A stretch of 64,000 nucleotides of DNA, taken from NCBI GenBank assembly GCA_016705575.1, contig JADIXX010000003.1:806001-870000 (forward strand), read 5' to 3'. The notes under the pieces were generated by a model. The model was given only the letters and a program-made list of their open reading frames with translations. It was not told the DNA's origin and ran no database searches. Source of the stretch: Candidatus Aalborgicola defluviihabitans (GTDB lineage: Bacteria > Pseudomonadota > Gammaproteobacteria > Burkholderiales > Burkholderiaceae_C). This document shows positions 17,321 to 26,002 of the stretch, piece by piece; position 1 is the stretch's first letter, and each line of letters begins with the position of its first letter. The position numbers were made by a program, and so were the translations under genes.

Positions 17321-18977
17321 CGCCACGCAACTCGCGGCGCAAGATTTTTCCAATATTGGATTTTGGTAGCGGCTCCGTGCGGAACTCGACTATGCGCGGA
17401 ATCTTGTAGCCTGTCAGATGCAGTTTGCAGTGTGCGAGCAAATCAGCCTCCGTCAACGCAGCGCTGCTGCACACGACCACGGCCTTCACCGCCTCTCCTG
17501 AGCGCTCGTCGGGGACACCAATCACACCAGCCTCCAGCACGTCGGGGTGCATCGTCAATACGTCTTCAATTTCGTTGGGGAATACCTTGAACCCAGAGAT
17601 CACGATCATGTCTTTCTTGCGATCGGTGATGCGAATGCTGCCGTTTTCGTCCATCACGCCCATGTCACCCGTGCGCATCCAGCCATTGACGGTGAACATC
17701 TTGGCGGTTTCATCGGGACGATTCCAGTAGCCTTTCATGATCTGCGGGCCGCGTACGCCAATCTCGCCGACCTGACCCAGCGCGAGCGCCAAGCCATCAT
17801 CGTCGATGATGGCGGCATCGGTACTCGGAACCGGAACACCTATCTGACCGCTCCATTCCTGGACTGTGACTGGGTTTGCAATCGCTACCGGCGAGGTTTC
17901 CGTCAGGCCGTAGCCTTCAACCAAAGGTACACCCGCCCTCTGATTCCATCGCTGGGCCACCACTTTCTGCACCGCCATGCCACCGGCAACGGTAAGCTTC
18001 AATCGACTCAGATCCACATTGGCGAAGCCCGGCGCATCGAGCAGCGCGCGAAATAGCGTGTTCACGCCGATGATCGCGGTAAAGCGCGACTGCTGCAGCA
18101 CCTTCAAAAACGCTGGCATGTCACGTGGGTTCGCAATCAGCACAGCCTCTGCACCCTTGCTGAAGAATGACAGTGTCCCAGTCAGGGCAAACACGTGGTA
18201 CAGCGGCAGCGGGATGACCAAAGTCTCTTCGCCGTCGTTGAGATTGGGCGACATCCACGCGGCCACTTGCAGCACATTGGCCACCATGTTGCCGTGGGTG
18301 AGCATCGTGCCCTTGGCTACCCCGGTAGTGCCACCGGTGTACTGCAAAAATGCCAGATCGTCATGGGTCAGCGCCACATCATCGAGCGACTGCGCACGGC
18401 CGACGGCCAACACCTGCTTGAAGTCCACCGCACTATCCATCTGCCATGGAGGAACCATCTTCTTCACATACTTGACTACGGTGTTCGTCAGTAGGCGTTT
18501 GAGCGGCGGGAGCAAATCGCCAACCTGCGTCGTAATCACAGTGCGAATCGGTGTGTTTTCAACGACCTGCGCCAGGGTGTGCGCAAAGTTCTCCAGAACC
18601 ACAATGGCCGTTGCACCACTGTCTTTGAGTTGATATGCGAGCTCTCGGGGGGTGTAGAGCGGGTTGACATTGACAACCACCATGCCTGCGCGCAGTACCC
18701 CAAACAACACAGCGGGGTATTGCAATAAGTTTGGCATCATCAGCGCGACACGGTCACCGCGCTGAAGCTTTGCCACCTTTTGTAGCCAAGCTGCAAAGGC
18801 GCGGCTCGCCTCGTCGATTTCACGGAACGTCATCGCTGTCCCCATCGAACGATAGGCCGGCAAATCACCATAGCGCGCACAAGTGACCGAGAGCATTTCC
18901 TTAAGTGAAGAAAATTTTTGGCAATCGATCTCGGAGGGGACTCCGGCCGGGTACTGGCCAAGCCAGGGCTTGTTCAT
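17298..18977 (-). CDS. fadD: Long-chain fatty acid-CoA ligase
   Basis: 559-aa ANL-superfamily adenylating enzyme that activates long-chain fatty acids to acyl-CoA for beta-oxidation. Visible: P-loop YTGGTTGVAKGTMLTHGN near residue 215, the YGLTETSP adenine-binding motif, MRTGDMGVMDENG hinge region, and the C-terminal lysine in PKSNIGKILRRELR. The N-terminus (MNKPWLGQYPAGVP) is that of betaproteobacterial FadD. Monocistronic by appearance; its 3' end carries the terminator hairpin of the convergent gene. Confidence 0.94.
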   Translation of the reverse strand: MNKPWLGQYPAGVPSEIDCQKFSSLKEMLSVTCARYGDLPAYRSMGTAMTFREIDEASRAFAAWLQKVAKLQRGDRVALMMPNLLQYPAVLFGVLRAGMVVVNVNPLYTPRELAYQLKDSGATAIVVLENFAHTLAQVVENTPIRTVITTQVGDLLPPLKRLLTNTVVKYVKKMVPPWQMDSAVDFKQVLAVGRAQSLDDVALTHDDLAFLQYTGGTTGVAKGTMLTHGNMVANVLQVAAWMSPNLNDGEETLVIPLPLYHVFALTGTLSFFSKGAEAVLIANPRDMPAFLKVLQQSRFTAIIGVNTLFRALLDAPGFANVDLSRLKLTVAGGMAVQKVVAQRWNQRAGVPLVEGYGLTETSPVAIANPVTVQEWSGQIGVPVPSTDAAIIDDDGLALALGQVGEIGVRGPQIMKGYWNRPDETAKMFTVNGWMRTGDMGVMDENGSIRITDRKKDMIVISGFKVFPNEIEDVLTMHPDVLEAGVIGVPDERSGEAVKAVVVCSSAALTEADLLAHCKLHLTGYKIPRIVEFRTEPLPKSNIGKILRRELRGEKKAVSA

Positions 18978-19063
18978 GAACTTTTCCTTATCTGTGGTGC
19001 TAATGAATCATACGACTGGGTAAGCACTGGATGTGTACGGTAACCGACAATGGTATCGGGTAC

Positions 19064-20182
19064 TCAGCGCAAACGCGCCATAAAGCGGCGATCAATCCAG
19101 TCCTTGAGCCACCACACCCATCGACCCTGCGCACTGAAGCGGCCCCAGGTGCCTATGGCGAATGGGTCACCACAGGCAATCAAATTCAGAGTGGCCTGCG
19201 GGGGCTTGTGCGGCTGCAGTGCTGACCCGCGCGTGGCGGCAGCAAGGTTGTAAGCCAATGCCGGGCCGGCGCGCACGGCATAGACGCCGCTGCGTGCCAG
19301 GGTTTGGTCCATGCGCGTGCTTACATCGCCCGCTGCAAATACCCGTTGGTGGCTGGTGGAGCGCTGGTACTCATCGACTGCGATGAAGCCGGATTCGTCC
19401 AGTGCCAGGCCACTGCTTACCAGCCACGCAGGGGCATTGGTGCCGGTAGCCAGCAGCGCCACATTACAGGGCAGTGCGGCGCCACTGCGCAAATAGACGG
19501 CTTCGGCATCGATGGAGGTAGCGGCTTCCTGCACTATCGTGATCCCGCGCTGCGTCAGAGCCAACTGCAAGCGCCGCTGAACTGCCATGGGGTAGTTGGC
19601 GCCGGGTGGCGCACTCCCCGACAACAAGTTGACTGCTGCTTGAGGCATGCGGTGGCGCAGCGCGAATGCCAACTCGATACCGCCAGCGCCAGCACCAATC
19701 ACGGCGATGCGAAGTGCCTGCTTGCGCCCCATCTGAGCCACCTTGGGCCACAGCGAAGTGAAGTGTTCAATGGGCCGCACAAACAGGCCGTGTTCCCGGG
19801 AGCCTGGCAGCGCTTGTTCGGCACGGTCACGATCTTGCACCGGACCGGTATTGACCGACAACCAGTCATAGTGCAGTGTGCTGCCATCGGCGAGCGCAAT
19901 GCTTTGTTGCTCTGCATCCAATGCAACTGCACTGGTCTGCAGCCATCGAACGCCACTGCGCCGCACCAACGGTTCGAGCGGAATCACGCAGTCTTCCAGC
20001 GTGTAATGACCGGCGATAAACCCGGGCACCATGCCGGAGTACATCTGGCGCGGATAGGGTGACACTAACGTGATCTGAACACCCGGCAAAGGCTGCTCGG
20101 TCAATTGCACCAATACCTGCACGTGCGCGTGCCCTGCGCCCAGCAGTACAAGTTGTTGACTACCCGACGGACGGGCTGTCAT
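19064..20182 (-). CDS. SelD-N-terminal-like pyridine nucleotide-disulfide oxidoreductase
   Basis: 372-aa FAD/NAD(P)H oxidoreductase. FAD-binding GAGHAHVQVL sits at residues 13-22, followed by PRQMYSGMVPGFIAGHY, and NAD-binding GAGAGGIELAFAL near 165. The MYSGMVPG box marks the family found fused to selenide,water dikinase N-termini (TIGR03169 type) and, as a stand-alone protein, next to rSAM/selenodomain-associated transferases. Its start overlaps the DUF3047 stop as ATGA. Last gene of a three-gene operon divergent from the ArsS cluster; a redox step in that pathway is inferred. Confidence 0.85.
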   Translation of the reverse strand: MTARPSGSQQLVLLGAGHAHVQVLVQLTEQPLPGVQITLVSPYPRQMYSGMVPGFIAGHYTLEDCVIPLEPLVRRSGVRWLQTSAVALDAEQQSIALADGSTLHYDWLSVNTGPVQDRDRAEQALPGSREHGLFVRPIEHFTSLWPKVAQMGRKQALRIAVIGAGAGGIELAFALRHRMPQAAVNLLSGSAPPGANYPMAVQRRLQLALTQRGITIVQEAATSIDAEAVYLRSGAALPCNVALLATGTNAPAWLVSSGLALDESGFIAVDEYQRSTSHQRVFAAGDVSTRMDQTLARSGVYAVRAGPALAYNLAAATRGSALQPHKPPQATLNLIACGDPFAIGTWGRFSAQGRWVWWLKDWIDRRFMARLR

Positions 20183-20943
20183 CGGGTTGGCGTCAATGAA
20201 ATATCTCCGACATAGCCCAGGCTGCTTTGGCCGGTGTTGTCAGAATCAGCGCCCACCACAATCGCAAGCAACGGCGGCACGGATTCGCTCTCTGCGCCAA
20301 ATGTCTTCAGAAAATCTGCGTGCAAGTCACGCGTATGGCTGACCCATTGTTGTAGCGGACTGGCGGGCCCGGATGGGTTGCTGGCAGAGTCCACCACCAC
20401 AAATCTGACACGACTGGTGTAGGCATTGGGCAATTCGGAGCCCACCGGTAACTTTTGGTCCCACACGTAGCACAGGGTTGCGGCTGGCAAATACTCACCG
20501 CTGGCACTGCGGGCCAAGCGTAGCAGGTTGCGCTCTATAAAGCCGAGCCGTTCCAGCGGCATGTCAAACATGGCGCAGACCTTGAGCGCAGTGTCGTCAC
20601 CCACTTTCTTGCGCAGGTCAGCCAATTCAATCGGTTGGTCCAGGCGCCAGCGCCAAGTCAGGGTGCCCGCCGAGGTCTTGGGCGGCAAGGCGTGGCTGGC
20701 AGTTCCGTAGGAATGGTCGGTTCGCAGGCGCATCACACGATCTGGCCCGAGCGTGACGATGTCAATCTGAGCCAACGGTACTTTATTGCCCGGCAGGCCA
20801 ACAACCCGCCACGGCGTCGGCAGAGTGGCCGCAGAAGCGCCTGAGAAGGGTGCAATGCCATGGGTTGCAGGCACAGCGTCTTGCGCCGAATGCGCGGCGC
20901 TGATCGATGCGATAAGCAGGCCTACAGCCCCGATGCGGTTCAA
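20179..20943 (-). CDS. DUF3047 family exported protein
   Basis: DUF3047 family protein, with WRWRLDQPIELADLRKKVGD, AMFDMPLERL and a LCYVWDQKLPVGSELPNAYT stretch typical of the family. No ATG gives a sensible N-terminus. TTG at 20943 overlaps the previous stop as TTGA and yields a clean signal peptide (IGAVGLLIASISAAHSAQ); the ATG at 21012 would extend 69 bases into the upstream gene. The family is periplasmic and functionally undefined. Coupled on both sides, it is the middle gene of the oxidoreductase operon. Confidence 0.78.
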   Translation of the reverse strand: MNRIGAVGLLIASISAAHSAQDAVPATHGIAPFSGASAATLPTPWRVVGLPGNKVPLAQIDIVTLGPDRVMRLRTDHSYGTASHALPPKTSAGTLTWRWRLDQPIELADLRKKVGDDTALKVCAMFDMPLERLGFIERNLLRLARSASGEYLPAATLCYVWDQKLPVGSELPNAYTSRVRFVVVDSASNPSGPASPLQQWVSHTRDLHADFLKTFGAESESVPPLLAIVVGADSDNTGQSSLGYVGDISLTPTR

Positions 20944-23159
20944 TGGCGCCGCCAGTTGTGAAACTTGCGCACCCACTCCAGCAGAACCAGCGGCTGGTGC
21001 GCGCGCTTCCATTCTCCAGCGGCGTATTTGTTAGCCTCGGAAAGAGTGGGGTAAGTATGGATCGTGCCCAGTATTTTGTTCAGTCCCAGGCCGTGTTTCA
21101 TGGCCAGCACGTATTCCGCCAGCAGGTCACCAGCGTGCGTGCCGACTATGGTGACACCCAGAATCTTGTCTTTGCCCGGGACGGTCAGCACCTTCACAAA
21201 CCCTTGCGTCTCGCTGTCAGCAATGGCGCGGTCCAGATCGTTCATGCCGTAGTGGGTCAGCTCGTAGGCAATGCCATGCTCCTTGGCTTCTTGCTCGTTC
21301 AATCCGACGCGCGCAACCTCGGGGTCGGTAAAGGTAGCCCAAGGAATGACGCTGTAGTCGACCGTGAATTTTTTGAAGTCACCAAACAACGCGTTGACCG
21401 CCGCATACCAGGCTTGGTGCGCGGCGGTGTGGGTGAACTGATAGGGCCCGGCCACGTCGCCCGCGGCAAAAATATTGGGGTAGATGGTTTGCAGGTATTC
21501 GTTGGTCTCGACCGTTTTGTGGGTCGGTATGCCGAGTTCTTCAAGTCCGTAGCCACTGAGTCGGGCGGAGCGGCCCACGGCACACAGCAACTGGTCAAAC
21601 TCAATGCGCAGTTCCGTGCCGGCATGCTCAACCACCAATACTTTGGTTTTGCCGTCGCCGTTGCCCTTGTCGGGGTCAGTGCCATCACAGCGCAGCGCCT
21701 TGTGCGCGGTCAGCACCTGCACACCGTCGGCCCGCAGCGAGGCGGTGACCAGCTCCGACACGTCTTCGTCTTCCCGTGTCATGAGACGTGGTGCCATCTC
21801 TACCTGCGTGACGGCCGAGCCTAGACGCGCAAAGCTTTGCGCCAACTCGCACCCAATAGGTCCACCGCCCAACACCACCAAGCGCTTGGGAATTTCGTCA
21901 AGCTGTGCAAAACGCTCCCATAGGGTGTCGCTCGTGACATAGCCCACCGCGTCCAGACCCGGCAACGGCGGCACAAACGGCCGGGCGCCAGCGGCAATGA
22001 CGATGCTGCGGGTGGTCAGGCGCACGACCCGCGGCGGGGCATGGTCCGCATTCAGGGTGATTTCCACCGTCCACGGGTTGATGATTTTGGCGTAGCCTTG
22101 CAGCACCTCCACGCCCAGTGCGGTGTAGCGCTCAATACTGTCGTGGGGTTCAATAGCAGCGATTACCGCTTGGATGCGCTGCATGATTTCTTTGAATGAA
22201 AATAGCCGGTAGCCCTCGTCCGCTTTACATAGCCCGCTATCCAAACCATAGCGTTTTGCATGTTGCATCTGGTGCGCCAGTTTGGCGCTTCTGATCAGGG
22301 CCTTGCTGGGCACGCAACCGTAGTTCAGGCAGTCGCCCCCCATTTTGTGGGCTTCGACCAGCGTGACCTTGGCTTTGACAGCCGCCGCGATGTAGGCTGA
22401 GACCAGTCCTCCGGCACCGCCACCGATCACGATCAAGTTGCGGTCAAAAGACTTTGGTTTGCTTGCGGCCCAGCGTGCATAGACTTTTCGACGCTGCACG
22501 GCGTCCATCATCTTGCGTGCAATCAGCGGAAACAACCCCAACAGCACAAACGAGCCCAACAAGCCGGGGCTAACAACGTCTTTCAGCGATTGAATCTGCG
22601 CCAGTTGCGTGCCCGCATTCACATACACCGCTGTGCCTGCCAGCATGCCCAACTGGCTGACCCAATAGAAAGTCCGAGCCCGCATGGTGGTCAAACCCAT
22701 GGCCAGATTGATGACGAAGAAAGGTACCACCGGAATCAGCCGCAAGCCAAAGAGATAAAACGCGCCATCGCGCTGCACGCCTTTGTCGATGGCCGCCAGG
22801 CGGGTGGCAAATCGCGCCTGCACCCAATCACGCAGCAAAAACCGCGCTGCCAGAAATGCCAGTGTGGCACCGATGGTTGATGCAAAGGACACCAGCAACA
22901 GCCCCCAGCCGAGTCCAAAAATGGCACCTCCGGCCAGCGTCAGGATGGTGGCACCCGGAAAGGACAGCGCGGTGGCTGCGACATAGACGACAAAGAAACC
23001 CAGCGCTACCGTCCAGGGAGATTGGGCGTGCAGCGCGGATAGTTGCGCCTGACACTGGCGCAAAGCATCCAGGCTCAGGTACTGGTGCAGGTCGAATGCG
23101 TAGAAGAGGACTATGGCGCTTGCTAGCGCGGCCACAGCCAGAAATTTCTTGGTATTCAT
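20940..23159 (-). CDS. VTT (TVP38/TMEM64) domain fused to mercuric-reductase-like flavoprotein
   Basis: About 739 aa from ATG 23159. The first ~220 residues are a multi-spanning VTT/DedA-like domain (FPGATILTLAGGAIFGLGWG, VPFFVINLAMGL). The rest is a class-I pyridine nucleotide-disulfide oxidoreductase: FAD box IGGGAGGLVSAYIA, redox pair GGDCLNYGCVPSKA, NAD box LGGGPIGCELAQSF, and C-terminal dimerisation segment TIHTYPTLSEANKYA. The C-terminal His-x4-Glu pair seen in LpdA is replaced by HTYPTLSE. This fusion is known in proteobacteria and cyanobacteria; electron transfer to a membrane-linked thiol substrate is inferred. It also carries one copy of the 58-nt repeat (22194-22251). Confidence 0.88.
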   Translation of the reverse strand: MNTKKFLAVAALASAIVLFYAFDLHQYLSLDALRQCQAQLSALHAQSPWTVALGFFVVYVAATALSFPGATILTLAGGAIFGLGWGLLLVSFASTIGATLAFLAARFLLRDWVQARFATRLAAIDKGVQRDGAFYLFGLRLIPVVPFFVINLAMGLTTMRARTFYWVSQLGMLAGTAVYVNAGTQLAQIQSLKDVVSPGLLGSFVLLGLFPLIARKMMDAVQRRKVYARWAASKPKSFDRNLIVIGGGAGGLVSAYIAAAVKAKVTLVEAHKMGGDCLNYGCVPSKALIRSAKLAHQMQHAKRYGLDSGLCKADEGYRLFSFKEIMQRIQAVIAAIEPHDSIERYTALGVEVLQGYAKIINPWTVEITLNADHAPPRVVRLTTRSIVIAAGARPFVPPLPGLDAVGYVTSDTLWERFAQLDEIPKRLVVLGGGPIGCELAQSFARLGSAVTQVEMAPRLMTREDEDVSELVTASLRADGVQVLTAHKALRCDGTDPDKGNGDGKTKVLVVEHAGTELRIEFDQLLCAVGRSARLSGYGLEELGIPTHKTVETNEYLQTIYPNIFAAGDVAGPYQFTHTAAHQAWYAAVNALFGDFKKFTVDYSVIPWATFTDPEVARVGLNEQEAKEHGIAYELTHYGMNDLDRAIADSETQGFVKVLTVPGKDKILGVTIVGTHAGDLLAEYVLAMKHGLGLNKILGTIHTYPTLSEANKYAAGEWKRAHQPLVLLEWVRKFHNWRRH
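22194..22251 (-). repeat. Dispersed 58-nt repeat, copy in VTT-flavoprotein gene
   Basis: Shares with the cca copy, at identical spacing and without gaps, CTAT at 1-4, ATAGC at 12-16, GACGAGGGCTA at 32-42 and TTT at 51-53. It encodes GLDSGLCKADEGYRLFSF, which sits in a variable stretch of the flavoprotein. Confidence 0.55.
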
Positions 23160-23356
23160 TGCGGCGCTAAGCAGGATTGGGTCTGGATGCGATGTGGGCA
23201 ACTGGTCGGTGCATTACTGCAAGTCTTACACATTCGCACAAGAGTGCATGAAAGACCTTCGGTAACACGCTTGGCAACGCGATTTACGCCCTTGTAAGAA
23301 AATACGCTCAGCAGTGACCAAGTTCTGTTCGACTCCCTAAATTCAAGAAGACAACC
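23160..23356. promoter_or_regulatory. Shared divergent control region of the two arsenosugar-type operons
   Basis: 197 bases separate the divergent VTT-flavoprotein and phosphorylase genes. Both operons should start here, which would allow joint regulation. I see no convincing ArsR-type operator or strong sigma70 pair by eye, so the regulator is unknown. Confidence 0.4.
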
Positions 23357-24244
23357 ATGATGACACAGGCACTGATTGGCGTGATTGGAGGCAGCGGCCT
23401 CTACCAGATGGATGCTCTGCAAGACGTGCAGGAACACACCATGAGCACCCCGTTCGGCGCGCCTTCTGACGTGATCGTGACCGGCCAGTTGCACGGTGTG
23501 GCGGTTGCATTTGTGGCCCGGCACGCGCGGGGCCACCGTCTGCTACCCACGGAAGTGCCTTACCGCGCCAACATCTATGCGCTCAAGATGCTGGGTGTGC
23601 GCTACGTATTGTCGGTTTCGGCCGTCGGGTCGCTGCGTGAAGACTTCAAGCCGCTGGACATGGTGCTGCCCGACCAGTTTATAGACCTGACCCGCCGTCG
23701 CGAGGGTACATTTTTTGGCCAGGGGGCGGTCGCCCATGTCTCGATGGCGCAACCGGTTTGCCCGCATACCGCTGATGCGCTTGCCCGCGCGGTGCGGAGC
23801 GTGTTGTCGGAAGAAGACCCGTCCAGCCGTGACACCATCGCGCTGCACACCTGTGGCACCTATGTTTGCATTGAAGGGCCACAGTTCTCTACCCAGGCTG
23901 AGTCGCATTGGTACCGCAGCATGGGCGCCGGGGTGATTGGTATGACCAACATGCCCGAGGCAAAATTAGCCCGCGAGGCGCAAATGGCCTATGCCACCCT
24001 GGCCATGGTGACCGACTTTGACTGCTGGCACCCGCGTGAGGCCCATGTCACCGCCAATATGGCGCTGGCCAACCTGTTGCAAAACGCGGGTCGGGCGCAG
24101 CGTGTGATGGCGCAGGCGATTCGCATGCTGGGTGCCGAGCAGCCGGACAGCCTGGCCTTTACTGCACTGCAGAGCGCACTCGTCACCCAGCCCGATGCCA
24201 TGGCACCCGAGGTGCGCGCGCGCCTTGCCGCGCTGTTGGCCTGA
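23357..24244 (+). CDS. mtnP: S-methyl-5'-thioadenosine phosphorylase homologue
   Basis: 295-aa purine nucleoside phosphorylase of the MTAP class: GVIGGSGLYQ start, phosphate-binding VARHARGHRLLPTEVPYRAN, CIEGPQFSTQAES, IGMTNMPEAKLAREA and base-binding TDFDCWH. The canonical reaction splits MTA plus phosphate into adenine and 5-methylthioribose-1-phosphate. Here it directly precedes arsS with 26 bases between. That raises the possibility that it acts on the ArsS product, an MTA-like 5'-deoxy-5'-arsinoyl adenosine. A general MTA salvage role remains equally possible. Confidence 0.9.
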   Translation: MMTQALIGVIGGSGLYQMDALQDVQEHTMSTPFGAPSDVIVTGQLHGVAVAFVARHARGHRLLPTEVPYRANIYALKMLGVRYVLSVSAVGSLREDFKPLDMVLPDQFIDLTRRREGTFFGQGAVAHVSMAQPVCPHTADALARAVRSVLSEEDPSSRDTIALHTCGTYVCIEGPQFSTQAESHWYRSMGAGVIGMTNMPEAKLAREAQMAYATLAMVTDFDCWHPREAHVTANMALANLLQNAGRAQRVMAQAIRMLGAEQPDSLAFTALQSALVTQPDAMAPEVRARLAALLA

Positions 24245-24270
24245 TCCCGCCCACTAAAACCAGAATTGCC

Positions 24271-25233
24271 ATGCACGACACCCTGCCCCTGCTGGAACGA
24301 ACCCCCTTTCCCGCCATCCGCCGCACCCGGCTCGACACCCTGCAAGTTAACCTGGGTTACCAGTGCAACCAAAGCTGTCTGCACTGCCACGTCAACGCTG
24401 GACCCAACCGCACTGAAATGATGGAAGCCGACATGCTGGCACTGATTCCCCAGGTTTTGGCCGCACGCGGTATCACCACGCTGGACCTCACCGGTGGCGC
24501 GCCCGAACTCAATACCGGCTTTCGCGCACTGGTGCAGTCTGCGCGCGCACTGGGCGTGCGGGTAATAGACCGCTGCAACCTCACCATCTTGTTCGAACCC
24601 GGACAGGAAGGCTTGGCCGATTTTCTGGCCAGTCAACAGGTCGAAGTCGTGGCATCCATGCCTTGCTATTCGGCTGAAAACGTGGACCGGCAACGCGGTG
24701 ACGGCGTGTTCGACAAAAGCATCGCGGCGTTGCAGCAACTCAATTCGCTGGGCTACGGCGTGGAAGGTACGGGTTTGGTGCTCAACCTGGTCTACAACCC
24801 GCAAGGCGCGTCCTTGCCGCCCAACCAGCAAACACTGCAGGCAGACTACAAACGTGAGTTGTTCGAGCACTTTGGCGTGGTCTTCAATGAACTGCTGGTA
24901 CTGACCAATATGCCGATTCAGCGATTTGGCTCGACGCTGGTATCCAAGGGCACATTCGATACCTACATGAATCTGCTCAAGAGCAGCTTTCAGCAAGGCA
25001 ATCTGGCCGGAGTCATGTGCCGCAGCATGGTCAGCGTGGACTGGCAAGGCTGGTTGTCGGACTGCGACTTCAACCAGCAGTTGGGCTTGCCGCTGGGGTC
25101 TTCGGGGGTCAAGCGCCATTTGCGTGATCTGCTCAAAGCCGGTCTGGACAATCAAGCGATCCGCGTGGCCGGTCACTGCTATGGCTGCACTGCTGGCCAG
25201 GGCAGCAGTTGCGGCGGTGCGCTGGCGGCGTAA
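24271..25233 (+). CDS. arsS: Arsenosugar biosynthesis radical SAM protein ArsS
   Basis: 320-aa radical SAM enzyme with cluster motif CNQSCLHC (Cys32, Cys36, Cys39) and SAM-binding TLDLTGGAPELN. The C-terminal part is of the DUF3641 type, with NELLVLTNMPIQRFGSTL and the cysteine-rich end HCYGCTAGQGSSCGG. ArsS-type enzymes transfer the 5'-deoxyadenosyl group of SAM to dimethylarsenic, giving 5'-deoxy-5'-dimethylarsinoyl-adenosine, the precursor of arsenosugars. Followed by two transferases of the kind habitually found with it. ArsM, which supplies methylated arsenic, is not in the window. Confidence 0.9.
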   Translation: MHDTLPLLERTPFPAIRRTRLDTLQVNLGYQCNQSCLHCHVNAGPNRTEMMEADMLALIPQVLAARGITTLDLTGGAPELNTGFRALVQSARALGVRVIDRCNLTILFEPGQEGLADFLASQQVEVVASMPCYSAENVDRQRGDGVFDKSIAALQQLNSLGYGVEGTGLVLNLVYNPQGASLPPNQQTLQADYKRELFEHFGVVFNELLVLTNMPIQRFGSTLVSKGTFDTYMNLLKSSFQQGNLAGVMCRSMVSVDWQGWLSDCDFNQQLGLPLGSSGVKRHLRDLLKAGLDNQAIRVAGHCYGCTAGQGSSCGGALAA

Positions 25234-25264
25234 ATCCGGTTCACGATCTCCCATCCGTCGCGCC

Positions 25265-26002
25265 ATGCAAGCACCTACCCCTGGCCTCACCATCATCATG
25301 CCGGTACGCAACGAGGCACAGCGCATCGGCCCCGCCCTGCACGCATTGGCGCCCTTGCAGTTGCGTGGCGTGCAGGTGGTGGTGGTAGATGGTGGCAGTA
25401 CGGATGGCACGATGGCGTTGGCGCAGCAAGCGCTGGGGCACGACCCTGACCTCAACCCAACCAGCGCAGGCCAGCCTGGCACATCGCTAGTGCTGAGTAG
25501 TGCCGCTGGTCGCGCCTTGCAAATGAACCAGGGGGCACAGCAAGCCAACGCACCCGTATTGCTATTTCTGCATGCCGACACACAGCTCCCGCCCAACGCC
25601 GATGCGCTCGTTGCGCAGGCGCTGGCCAGCGGCGTCCGTGTGTGGGGCCGTTTTGACGTGCACATTGCTGGGCGGCCCTGGATGCTGCGGGTCATCGCTG
25701 CATGCATGAATATTCGTTCGCGCTGCACCGGCATTGCCACGGGCGATCAGGCGTTTTTCATGACACGCGCTGCTTTTGATGCGGTGGGTGGTTTCTCAAA
25801 CCAGCCCCTGATGGAGGATATTGAAATGTCCCTGCGCCTGGGGCATCTGTCTCGCCCCATCAGCCTGCGCGCAAGGGTAATCACATCGGGCCGCCGATGG
25901 GAGACGCGTGGTGTCTGGCGCACGGTGCTGCTCATGTGGCAGCTGCGGTTTGCCTACTGGCGTGGCGCAGCGCCGGATCAACTCGCCAGGCTGTACCAGT
26001 GA
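25265..26002 (+). CDS. rSAM-associated family 2 glycosyltransferase (TIGR04283 type)
   Basis: 245 aa from ATG 25265, 31 bases after arsS. GT2-type nucleotide-sugar domain: TIIMPVRNEAQRI, DGGSTDGT near residues 43-50, NQGAQQANAPVLLFLHADT with the HAD acidic motif, and RCTGIATGDQAFFMTR. Family name from memory: rSAM/selenodomain-associated transferase 2, also annotated as an arsenosugar biosynthesis glycosyltransferase. It ends in GTGA overlapping the next gene's start, so the pair is coupled. Confidence 0.88.
   Translation: MQAPTPGLTIIMPVRNEAQRIGPALHALAPLQLRGVQVVVVDGGSTDGTMALAQQALGHDPDLNPTSAGQPGTSLVLSSAAGRALQMNQGAQQANAPVLLFLHADTQLPPNADALVAQALASGVRVWGRFDVHIAGRPWMLRVIAACMNIRSRCTGIATGDQAFFMTRAAFDAVGGFSNQPLMEDIEMSLRLGHLSRPISLRARVITSGRRWETRGVWRTVLLMWQLRFAYWRGAAPDQLARLYQ

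Noticed and set aside
23989..25740. 583-codon leftward open frame opposite arsS and the transferase
   Set aside because: It is antisense to three genes with clear family motifs, has low-complexity composition and no recognisable domain; GC-rich codon structure keeps the opposite frame open.
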